NCBI GenBank assembly: GCA_900555605.1
Contig: USLW01000078.1
Location: forward strand, 1 to 8,001
From: an uncultured Clostridium sp.
GTDB lineage: Bacteria > Bacillota > Clostridia > UBA1212 > UBA1255
Length of the DNA: 8,001 nucleotides
Direction: 5' to 3'
Both the position numbers and the translations under genes were made by a program. Positions within the stretch are counted from its first letter, which is position 1. Each line of letters starts with the position of its first letter. The notes under the pieces are model-generated. The model did no database searches. It was not told the DNA's origin and was given only the letters and a program-made list of their open reading frames with translations. Shown here piece by piece: positions 1 to 4,480 of this stretch.

Positions 1-486
1 GGTGTTGAGCAGCTTCGAGAGCCCTTCGAGCGCGAGGTATTCGCACTGTACGGGAATCAGCACCGTGTCTGCGGCCGTAAGGATATTCACCGTCGTATAG
101 CCCAGCGAGGGGGAGCAGTCGATCAGGATATAGTCGTAACGGTCGCGCACGCTCTCCACGATGCGGCGGATCACGTGGTGTCCGTTCTCCATCTTCGGTA
201 GCTCGGTGTCGGCGGCCACCAGGTCGATCGACGAGGGGAGCAGCCAGAGGTTCTTTACGTCCGGGCTTTGGAGGATTACGTCGGCCGCCGTCTTCGCTCC
301 GGTGATGCACTCGTAAATGCCCTCCAGGTTGATATCGAAGCCCAGTCCCGACGTGGCGTTGGCCTGCGGATCGGCGTCCAGCAGGAGAACTTTCTTGCCC
401 AGCAGCGCGAGCGACGCCGAGAGGTTGATGGCCGTGGTCGTCTTGCCCACGCCGCCTTTTTGATTTGCTATTGCGATTACTTTCAT
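1..486 (-). CDS. parA: ParA/Soj-family partition ATPase, N-terminal part (3' end off window)
   Basis: The first 162 residues are present; the gene runs off the left edge in frame. ParA-type ATPases position plasmids or chromosome origins by ATP-dependent DNA binding, working with a ParB-type partner that is not visible here. The deviant Walker A motif KGGVGKTT lies at residues 10-17, DADPQ follows at about 39-43, and the Walker B-like [11 protein letters not shown] and the IPVQCEY segment are all intact. Start: the ATG at 486 follows AAGGAG by about 8 bases. GC content is about 60%, with C/G-rich third positions, clearly above the rest of the window. The sequence style ([15 protein letters not shown]) reminds me of Alistipes/Bacteroidota Soj more than of clostridial ParA; that is recollection, not a search. 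A MinD or other MRP-family ATPase is much less likely. Confidence 0.93.
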   Translation of the reverse strand, partial: MKVIAIANQKGGVGKTTTAINLSASLALLGKKVLLLDADPQANATSGLGFDINLEGIYECITGAKTAADVILQSPDVKNLWLLPSSIDLVAADTELPKMENGHHVIRRIVESVRDRYDYILIDCSPSLGYTTVNILTAADTVLIPVQCEYLALEGLSKLLNT

Positions 487-511
487 TGCAGCATCTCCTT
501 TTTATTTTATT

Positions 512-525
512 TATATACGTTATTT
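512..525. repeat. 14-base element shared with 4469-4482
   Basis: The 14 bases TATATACGTTATTT are identical to 4469-4482, the right arm of the palindrome at the end of the primase gene. This copy overlaps the -10 box and expected RNA start of the parA-like gene, where an operator would sit. It may mark a binding site for a partition or regulatory protein. The stretch is AT-rich, so chance is not excluded. Confidence 0.4.
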
Positions 526-552
526 ATAATATATATTTTATATAATTGTCAA
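523..552 (-). promoter_or_regulatory. Promoter of the parA-like gene
   Basis: On the minus strand a perfect -35 TTGACA (547-552) is followed after 18 bases by TATAAA (523-528). The expected RNA start is near 516, about 30 bases before the ATG. This is a Firmicute-style sigma-A promoter; I see no Bacteroidota-type TAnnTTTG box. The -35 box begins right beside the terminator at 553-607, so upstream transcription is insulated. Confidence 0.65.
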
Positions 553-607
553 TACATAAAAGGGCCGCGCCACCAGATCGTTTCTGATGGCGCGGCTCTT
601 TTATGTA
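553..607. terminator. Strong bidirectional terminator
   Basis: Arms 553-577 and 583-607 form a 25-base stem with two imperfect positions and a 5-base loop. The core is GC-rich (GGGCCGCGCCACC / GGCGCGGCTC) and is flanked by AAAA on one side and TTTT on the other, so it can stop transcription in both directions. It lies 13 bases after the stop codon of the caspase-like gene, which it most likely terminates. Confidence 0.9.
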
Positions 608-619
608 CTTCTTTTAGCC

Positions 620-1960
620 CTATACGAACCCTCTATATGTCCGATCTCCAATAAACTTAATCGGCGCTGTATGATAACCTGGAACCTGATCTGCCGCCCA
701 TACCGCAGCATCTCTGATATTGTTAGAGTGATTTCCCGCAATTACTTCCGGGAAAAACGCAGACGAAAAATCTGTGGAGTTCCCGCCCTCAACTGTGTCA
801 CTCCATCCTAAAAACGCGCGACTTTGCGAATAGCTATAAATGTTGAATTGATTTGACCATCCAGTCCCTGCCGCGGAGTAACATGCATCCAAAAAAACGA
901 ATCTCCAATTTCCATGAATATCATCGCGTCCCATTGTCCATCCGAGTCCACTGAGCACAGTTTGATCCTCGTCACCATGGCATGCAAGATATAAACCGTA
1001 AGCATTATCATCATCTATAAAGGCATCTAGGCTTTGTCTTAAATAATACTGTGCGCTAATGCACGGTTCATAGGTTGTATATCCAAGCTCATTAAAGCAT
1101 GTCGTTGCATCTGCTGTCTGTTTTTGTGGATTTGGAAAAGCTCCCTCTCCATCTGCTGAAAATGCCCGTGCCACCATTCTCTTTTCTGAATAGGCGATAT
1201 CTTCCCCCGTTGCCGCATCAATATAAACGGAATAATTTCCAATCGTAAAGTGATACGCCATCCGCACTTCGCCATAATGCCTTGTCGTGGAATTTTCATC
1301 GCGTAAATAATTCCTTTTTGTAAATGTCAGCTCACACTCAGCATTTGACAAGTTCAACCCTTCAACCGTGTCCAGCTGTGTAAGTCGCTCAAATGCATCG
1401 GATTGTGTTATGCCCGGTGTGATCGTATTTGGAGCCTCATCAAATCTCCTATATGTTGTAAGTTCCCGCGTTCGTCTATTTACGACAGCATTTACACTTT
1501 CATACGGATTTTGAATTGATCCATAACTCTTCACCCAGGTAAGACGCCAATAGTCATCGTCAAATTCTTCAGATCCGACAAGGTCATAATTCTCGTCCAT
1601 ATCAGAAATTTCAACAATATTATTTACCGTCTCCGAAATGTCGTCTTCTCCATAAACGACAATTGCATCATTCGTACATGCTGTAAAATGGGAAATTGCT
1701 TTTACATTTGCACCATCCATGTCGACCTTCAAATTGTCGTCAAACACTAATTGCCTGACCCTCTGGCCATCAACGTCTATCACCTGCTGATCACTATATT
1801 CTTCTCTTTCGATCCCAGTCATACTGAGAACCTGCGCAATATTTTCACTCATCTTGGCTTCTACAGTATTTCCACTTGCAGAAACGCCCATCCCACTTGG
1901 AATTAAAACCATCAACCCAATTGCGAGAAATAGCGCAATTGCTCTTCTGTACTTTTTCAC
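620..1960 (-). CDS. Secreted PepSY/YcdB-like + caspase-like (clan CD) cysteine peptidase
   Basis: Start: a GTG at 1960 (446 residues) is preferred over the ATG at 1966 two codons earlier, because the SD AAGGGAG (1968-1974) lies 7 bases before the GTG but only 1 base before the ATG. Residues 1-30 are a Sec signal peptide (basic start, hydrophobic core, VSASG near 26-30). Residues about 35-260 resemble the PepSY/YcdB-YcdC type, with segments such as YWRLTWVK, VVNRRTRELTTY and YSVYIDAATGEDI; such domains often act as propeptides or inhibitors of secreted proteases. Residues about 285-446 carry the two clan CD signatures: a hydrophobic strand ending in H-G (YGLYLACHG, His328) and one ending in D-A-C (FVFLDACYS, Asp358, Cys360), followed by AFLGWSD as in CHAT/gingipain-like folds. 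The predicted product is exported and may cut peptides outside the cell, after removal of the N-terminal region. It lies 20 bases after the lipoprotein gene, in the same unit. Fold and catalytic dyad are well supported; substrate and exact family are unknown. Confidence 0.8.
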   Translation of the reverse strand: MKKYRRAIALFLAIGLMVLIPSGMGVSASGNTVEAKMSENIAQVLSMTGIEREEYSDQQVIDVDGQRVRQLVFDDNLKVDMDGANVKAISHFTACTNDAIVVYGEDDISETVNNIVEISDMDENYDLVGSEEFDDDYWRLTWVKSYGSIQNPYESVNAVVNRRTRELTTYRRFDEAPNTITPGITQSDAFERLTQLDTVEGLNLSNAECELTFTKRNYLRDENSTTRHYGEVRMAYHFTIGNYSVYIDAATGEDIAYSEKRMVARAFSADGEGAFPNPQKQTADATTCFNELGYTTYEPCISAQYYLRQSLDAFIDDDNAYGLYLACHGDEDQTVLSGLGWTMGRDDIHGNWRFVFLDACYSAAGTGWSNQFNIYSYSQSRAFLGWSDTVEGGNSTDFSSAFFPEVIAGNHSNNIRDAAVWAADQVPGYHTAPIKFIGDRTYRGFV

Positions 1961-1980
1961 ACGCATTCTCCCTTCATGTT

Positions 1981-2535
1981 TTATCGATTCTCTTTTAGAC
2001 GCCCATCTACAACATCTAGCAAATACTCATGTGCATCTTCCTGAATATCGAACCCTTTGGATATGCCCGGATCTCCGCTAAGCATCAAATATCCATCTTG
2101 TTCATACACCCCCGTTCCAATATAACAATACGGCTCATTTTTATAGACTCCAATCGCATACCCGTCCCCGAAGTCTATATAATACTTCGCCGTTCCTCTC
2201 CACCCTTGGCTTGACTCTGTCAAAGCTTCTTTTCCAAACATTTTTCTGAGTTTTGTAACGGTCTCATCCTCATCAATTTCAAACGTCTTATTCCCATTCA
2301 ATCCGTCATAAATATATAAAACTGCCTTGTTTTCTGAGATTTCTTTCTCCTTGTCCTCACTAACATATTCTTGTTTTATTTTCCCTCCCGCTTCCATTTC
2401 AGGTTCCCGATCTACCCCCATCCCATCTTTGTAGAAATACTCCTCCACGCTTAATTTTTCTCTCGTTTCTCTACATCCACACATAATCAGAATTAGCCCA
2501 ATGCACATCAATGCAACAACACTTTTAATTCGCAT
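1981..2535 (-). CDS. Putative lipoprotein of unknown function
   Basis: A 184-residue protein I do not recognise. Residues 1-21 form a short basic start, a hydrophobic stretch and a lipobox-like end (IMCGC), with Cys21 the likely lipidated residue, so it should be anchored on the outer face of the membrane. After a charged, Lys/Glu-rich linker (about 22-70) comes a small globular part rich in Gly, Tyr and Asp (FGDGYAIGVYKNEPYCYIGTGVYE), probably mostly beta structure. The start ATG at 2535 is preceded by AGAGAGGA at a rather long spacing (about 12 bases). It is first in a unit with the secreted caspase-like gene, separated only by that gene's ribosome binding site. Being a partner, substrate receptor or inhibitor of that peptidase is an inference from position alone. 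No clear promoter is seen upstream (a TTTACA box near 2635-2640 is weak). Confidence 0.75.
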   Translation of the reverse strand: MRIKSVVALMCIGLILIMCGCRETREKLSVEEYFYKDGMGVDREPEMEAGGKIKQEYVSEDKEKEISENKAVLYIYDGLNGNKTFEIDEDETVTKLRKMFGKEALTESSQGWRGTAKYYIDFGDGYAIGVYKNEPYCYIGTGVYEQDGYLMLSGDPGISKGFDIQEDAHEYLLDVVDGRLKENR

Positions 2536-2724
2536 TTCTCTATTCGATCCTCTCTATCATTCATTAGCACTTTGCGTCACAACAATCTTTACAGTCATCT
2601 CCCTTTTCCACTTGATTTTAACTATAATTCTGCTCAAGTGTAAACCACATGAACTTTACACGCAGGCAACGCACAGTTGCTTTTTCTATATTTCCATGTA
2701 GTGCTTTTAATTTCTTCCCTTTTT

Positions 2725-2733
2725 TGATATAAT
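2725..2733 (+). promoter_or_regulatory. Extended -10 promoter of the type I toxin mRNA
   Basis: TGATATAAT gives a perfect -10 (2728-2733) with the extended TG motif at 2725-2726. The -35 region (near 2705-2710, TTTTAA) is poor, as extended -10 promoters allow. The expected RNA start is near 2740, giving a 35-base leader before the toxin start and an RNA of about 200 bases if it ends at the hairpin 2908-2943. Confidence 0.65.
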
Positions 2734-2746
2734 TCTCACGCTGCGA

Positions 2747-2765
2747 CTCCTTCCAGCGGAAGGAG
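2747..2765 (+). promoter_or_regulatory. SD-sequestering hairpin in toxin leader
   Basis: CTCCTTCC (2747-2754) pairs perfectly with GGAAGGAG (2758-2765) around the loop AGC. The right arm contains most of the Shine-Dalgarno sequence (GGAAGGAGG, 2758-2766), so in the RNA the ribosome site would be hidden. The Fst toxin mRNA of par loci also carries a 5' helix that limits translation; the role here is inferred by analogy. Confidence 0.7.
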
Positions 2766-2769
2766 GTGA

Positions 2770-2798
2770 ACGCCTTGTCGTACTTAATCGCCTTTGCT
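2770..2798 (+). repeat. Direct repeat DRa over the toxin start codon
   Basis: The 29-base repeat contains the blocks ACGCCTTGT, GTA, CTTAA and CGCCTTTGCT in the same order as DRb (2947-2979). It matches 27 of 29 bases once the 5-base insert of DRb is allowed for. It covers the TTG start and first codons of the toxin, so an antisense RNA made across DRb is complementary to the toxin start region. Confidence 0.85.
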
Positions 2799-2861
2799 AT
2801 CTCCGTACTGGCAGGCGTAGTTTCATACTACATCTGCAAGTGGCTGGATGGAGATAGTTGA
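2775..2861 (+). CDS. Fst/Ldr-like small membrane toxin of a type I toxin-antitoxin system
   Basis: A 28-codon gene starting with TTG, 8 bases after a strong AGGAGG. An in-frame GTG at 2766 overlaps the SD and is unlikely to be the start. The peptide is one hydrophobic helix (about residues 4-20, LIAFAISVLAGVVSYYI) followed by CKWLDGDS. A single membrane span ending in a Trp-Leu-Asp polar tail (GVVxxxIxKWLD) is the pattern of Fst toxins, which insert into the membrane and block growth when made in excess. Peptides ending in SYYICKWLD are, from memory, frequent in gut Clostridia and usually unannotated. The assignment rests mainly on the surrounding RNA layout: hidden SD, convergent antisense promoter, shared hairpin and complementary direct repeats. 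A holin-like or signalling peptide is the alternative. Confidence 0.75.
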   Translation: MSYLIAFAISVLAGVVSYYICKWLDGDS

Positions 2862-2907
2862 CTCCGCAGCACCCGGCCCAACGGTCTGGTCCACCGATAA
2901 CGGACAA

Positions 2908-2943
2908 GAAGCCCTCCAGAAGCTGCAACTTCTGGAGGGCTTC
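2908..2943. terminator. Shared hairpin terminator of the toxin/antisense pair
   Basis: A perfect 15-base stem (GAAGCCCTCCAGAAG, 2908-2922; complement at 2929-2943) encloses the loop CTGCAA. On the minus strand it is followed by TTCTTGTCC, a moderate U-rich tail. On the plus strand no U-run follows directly; a second small stem CTAC/GTAG (2945-2948, 2956-2959) followed by TTTTCTT could finish the toxin mRNA instead. Confidence 0.75.
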
Positions 2944-2946
2944 GCT

Positions 2947-2979
2947 ACGCCTTGTGTAGTTTTCTTAACCGCCTTTGCT
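2947..2979 (+). repeat. Direct repeat DRb at the 5' end of the antisense RNA
   Basis: This is the second copy of the repeat at 2770-2798, with an extra GTTTT in the middle. It lies just downstream of the expected antisense start (near 2984) and is transcribed from the minus strand as the complement. Confidence 0.85.
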
Positions 2980-2990
2980 CGGTCAACTGT

Positions 2991-3019
2991 AGTTTAGCAG
3001 ATTCCGCTGATTTTGTCAA
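2991..3019 (-). promoter_or_regulatory. Antisense RNA promoter
   Basis: On the minus strand a perfect TTGACA (3014-3019) is followed after exactly 17 bases by TAAACT (2991-2996), four of six bases matching TATAAT. It points toward the toxin gene and has no protein start after it. Confidence 0.65.
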
Positions 3020-3060
3020 CGGATGATCCTGTCGATTGGCGGCGTTCCCGCATTACATTA

Positions 3061-3105
3061 CATATTTTATATATTATATATACAGTATATAAATTACATA
3101 ACATT
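3061..3105. repeat. AT-rich palindromic segment
   Basis: A 45-base stretch of almost only A and T contains the palindrome TATATAC-A-GTATATA (3077-3091). It lies between yafQ and the type I toxin locus and shares the GTATATA core with the palindromes at 4029-4072 and 4445-4480. There is no GC clamp or U-run, so it is unlikely to be a terminator. Confidence 0.5.
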
Positions 3106-3118
3106 TGCCGTTGTTTCT

Positions 3119-3391
3119 TCAAAACAGATCGCTATGCGTTCCTGTTCTGGTTAAGCAAAGAACAAGCTCATCGTTCTTGATCTCATAAATCAAGAGCCAG
3201 TCTGGGGTTATATGGCACTCCCGGCATCCAATATAGTCACCGGACAGGTTATGATCCCGATAGCTTTCTGGCAGCGGCTTCTGTTCAGCCAAAATAGTGA
3301 TTACTTCCTCCAGCAGCCGCACATCATAGCCTCTCCGAACAATCCGCTTGTAGTCTTTCTTGAAGGCCGTCTGATACCTAATCGTCAGCAT
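3119..3391 (-). CDS. yafQ: YafQ-family mRNA interferase toxin (RelE superfamily)
   Basis: A 90-residue RelE/ParE-fold endoribonuclease that, in this family, cuts mRNA in the ribosomal A site when free of its antitoxin. The family's functional residues all appear in order: His47 (RDHNL), His60, Asp64 and Trp65 (ECHITPDWLLIY), then Arg82, His86 and the terminal Phe90 (RTGTHSDLF). These correspond to E. coli YafQ His50, His63, Asp67, Trp68, Arg83, His87 and Phe91, so the toxin looks intact. The ATG overlaps the end of the antitoxin gene by 14 bases, the usual coupled arrangement. No terminator is seen after the stop; transcription could run on toward the type I antisense promoter. Confidence 0.95.
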   Translation of the reverse strand: MLTIRYQTAFKKDYKRIVRRGYDVRLLEEVITILAEQKPLPESYRDHNLSGDYIGCRECHITPDWLLIYEIKNDELVLCLTRTGTHSDLF

Positions 3392-3650
3392 TCAGATCCT
3401 CCATCAGGTCTTTTACGGAGGAAAAAGACCTGCTCATTCCAATCCCATTCTCTGCATCCTCGATTGCTTTCCTTGTTACAGCGTTCGGTATTTCTCCGCC
3501 GATTTCAAAAGGAATGCGATACTCACGGACCGCCTTCTTCGCAAAAATATTAAATGCGGCTGTCATTGTCATTCCCATATCTGCGCAAAATGCCTCAAAC
3601 TGCATTTTTAAGTCGCTGTCCATCCGGATATTGATATTTGTGCTTGCCAT
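3378..3650 (-). CDS. dinJ: DinJ/RelB-family antitoxin
   Basis: A 90-residue ribbon-helix-helix antitoxin. The N-terminal strand NINIRMDSDLK (about residues 5-15) and the following helices with MTAAFNIFAKKAV form the DNA-binding dimer of the RelB/DinJ type. The acidic C-terminal half (RSFSSVKDLMEDLNADD) would wrap the YafQ toxin. The start ATG at 3650 is preceded by AAAGGAG with 8 bases spacing. Such antitoxins repress their own operon, alone and with the toxin, and the promoter lies directly upstream (3683-3711). The length is normal for the family and the gene looks complete. Confidence 0.95.
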   Translation of the reverse strand: MASTNINIRMDSDLKMQFEAFCADMGMTMTAAFNIFAKKAVREYRIPFEIGGEIPNAVTRKAIEDAENGIGMSRSFSSVKDLMEDLNADD

Positions 3651-3682
3651 TATCGCAGCTCCTTTCTGCTCTTAGCGTTCTC

Positions 3683-3711
3683 ATTGTATTATATTTTATT
3701 TACATTGTCAA
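3683..3711 (-). promoter_or_regulatory. Promoter of dinJ-yafQ
   Basis: A perfect TTGACA (3706-3711) is followed after 17 bases by TACAAT (3683-3688) on the minus strand. The -35 box overlaps the stop codon of the Phd-like gene upstream. A TATAAT-like sequence lies inside the spacer, but only 12 bases from the -35 box. The DinJ operator would be expected here, but I cannot define it. Confidence 0.7.
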
Positions 3712-3911
3712 CATTTCCGTTCCATTGCCTCCACCTCGGCCATAGACTTCACGACACCATGCCCGGCACGAACCTGCGTAAGGCCGCGATCCAGCTTCCG
3801 CAGATACACGGAGTTTCTTTCAGCCTTCTCCATTTCACCGTACCGTTCCTCGCTGATGATTACTACGTTCTTATCTTTCTTCCGCGTGTCAATTACAGTT
3901 TCGTCAATCAT
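3708..3911 (-). pseudogene. N-terminally truncated Phd/YefM-like antitoxin, orphan
   Basis: A 67-codon reading frame whose sequence (ETVIDTRKKDKNVVIISEERYGEMEKA, then a helical acidic C-terminus ending SMAEVEAME) aligns by eye with the second half of the first domain and the toxin-binding tail of Phd/YefM antitoxins. The first 20-25 residues, which make up the DNA-binding start of the family, are missing: an in-frame TGA (3918-3920) lies two codons before the ATG. An AAGGAG lies about 10 bases upstream of the ATG, so a short protein may still be made. No RelE/YoeB/Doc toxin gene follows; dinJ comes next. It may be a decayed locus or a free antitoxin that neutralises toxins encoded elsewhere. 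Confidence 0.6.
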
Positions 3912-3917
3912 ATTGTC

Positions 3918-4028
3918 TCACTCCTTGCATTGTTTCTTGTCCTTTTCATTGTGCCACTTATTATGAAGACGCCGCACAGCCTCATTTCCATTTTTTGGGC
4001 AATATGCCCCGCAAAAGCAATCAATAAT
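3918..4028 (-). pseudogene. Headless remnant coding for a Cys-rich C-terminus
   Basis: An open stretch without a usable start reads, from 4019, CFCGAYCPKNGNEAVRRL and then HNKWHNEKDKKQCKE before a TGA at 3918-3920. The four cysteines and the charged helix-like end look like real protein (a small zinc-binding type), not random sequence. Directly upstream lies the palindrome at 4029-4072, so the start of the gene seems to have been replaced. It is in the same frame as the Phd-like fragment and ends two codons before it. I do not recognise the family. Confidence 0.3.
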
Positions 4029-4072
4029 TGATATAAAGTATATAAATTAAATAATATATATACTTTATATCA
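4029..4072. repeat. AT-rich inverted repeat with 16-base perfect arms
   Basis: TGATATAAAGTATATA (4029-4044) is the exact inverse complement of 4057-4072, with a 12-base AT spacer. It lies between the minus-strand antitoxin remnants and the plus-strand BrnA-like gene. It shares AAAGTATATA with the palindrome at 4445-4480. It could be an operator pair, a centromere-like site or a recombination scar; it is too AT-rich for a normal terminator. Confidence 0.7.
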
Positions 4073-4105
4073 CATAAATCCGCTATTTCTTTTTGGCTCA
4101 GTACT

Positions 4106-4114
4106 TGTTATACT
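4106..4114 (+). promoter_or_regulatory. Extended -10 promoter of the BrnA-like gene
   Basis: TGTTATACT on the plus strand gives TATACT (4109-4114) with an extended TG. The -35 region (about 4086-4091) is weak. The expected start near 4121 gives a leader of about 55 bases before the ATG at 4177. Confidence 0.45.
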
Positions 4115-4176
4115 ATTTCCGTGCAAAGAAGAAGGATTGCGCTCCATGAGGATGTAATAGGAGGGAATCTGCATTT

Positions 4177-4380
4177 ATGATTACACGCAAAGAAATTGAC
4201 TTGGCTGCACCGCTAACAACGCCACAAATAGAAATGCTAACGGCTCTCGCAGCCTCTCCATCGACCGCGGATGTAGACTGTCCGGAATTAATGGCAGCAC
4301 AACAAAACAGCTTCCATCGGATCATCCGCAAAACGGAATCCCGCTTTGTCTCAGGTGACACAGATACATCGAAAAAGTAG
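4177..4380 (+). CDS. Short BrnA-like antitoxin-type protein, no toxin partner
   Basis: A 67-residue protein on the plus strand, opposite to its neighbours. The start MITRKEIDLAAPLTTPQIEM and the following DVDCPELMAAQQNSF match the pattern (I/M-T-R-E-x-L ... PLTxEQ ... DCPELT) that I know from the N-terminus of clostridial BrnA-type and related small antitoxins. The ribbon-helix-helix end of full BrnA proteins is missing; the last 20 residues are basic and then Ser/Asp/Lys-rich. The ATG follows AGGAGGG at about 11 bases. No toxin gene is found on either side, so it is an orphan, a short family member, or a cut gene whose end was replaced. The family call is from memory and tentative; the coding status is supported by the ribosome site, the promoter and the sequence style. 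Confidence 0.55.
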   Translation: MITRKEIDLAAPLTTPQIEMLTALAASPSTADVDCPELMAAQQNSFHRIIRKTESRFVSGDTDTSKK

Positions 4381-4444
4381 CGTTATTTTCTGAGACAATC
4401 ATCAGGCAACCTTGTCATAAATCTATATATCGTAAATATTTTAT

Positions 4445-4480
4445 ATAACGTATATACTTTACGCAAAGTATATACGTTAT
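4445..4480. repeat. AT-rich palindrome with 16-base perfect arms
   Basis: ATAACGTATATACTTT (4445-4460) is the perfect inverse complement of 4465-4480 around the loop ACGC. It sits between the converging ends of the BrnA-like and primase-like genes and includes the primase stop codon. Its right arm plus the two following T residues contains the 14 bases found again at 512-525. It may act as a weak bidirectional terminator, but the stem has few GC pairs, so a protein-binding or recombination site is at least as likely. Confidence 0.75.

Larger units (their letters stand above)
2904..2984 (-). ncRNA. Candidate antisense antitoxin RNA (RNA II-like)
   Basis: The promoter at 2991-3019 should start an RNA near 2984 that runs leftwards through the complement of DRb and stops after the hairpin 2908-2943 (tail TTCTTGTCC), giving about 80 bases. 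Its 5' part is complementary to the toxin mRNA start region through DRa, and its 3' hairpin is complementary to the end of the toxin mRNA. That is the layout of RNA II in the par locus of plasmid pAD1. Ends are estimated from the promoter and hairpin only. Confidence 0.65.

Noticed and set aside
268..654. Plus-strand open frame of 128 codons
   Set aside because: It is antisense to the parA-like gene, crosses the AT-rich promoter and the terminator, and has no protein-like pattern.
2564..2611. Minus-strand GTG frame for a 15-residue Cys-rich peptide ending CKDCCDAKC
   Set aside because: No ribosome binding site, very short, lies in the upstream region of the lipoprotein gene; likely chance.
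3061..3105. Match to a chromosome-dimer dif site (XerCD/pdif)
   Set aside because: Only an eight-base TTATGTAA half-like match is seen on the minus strand; the other half and the 6-base centre do not fit the Bacillus dif pattern.
4445..4480. Ordinary intrinsic terminator between convergent genes
   Set aside because: Perfect arms, but the stem has few GC pairs and only a short T-run follows on one side; kept as a palindrome with unknown role.
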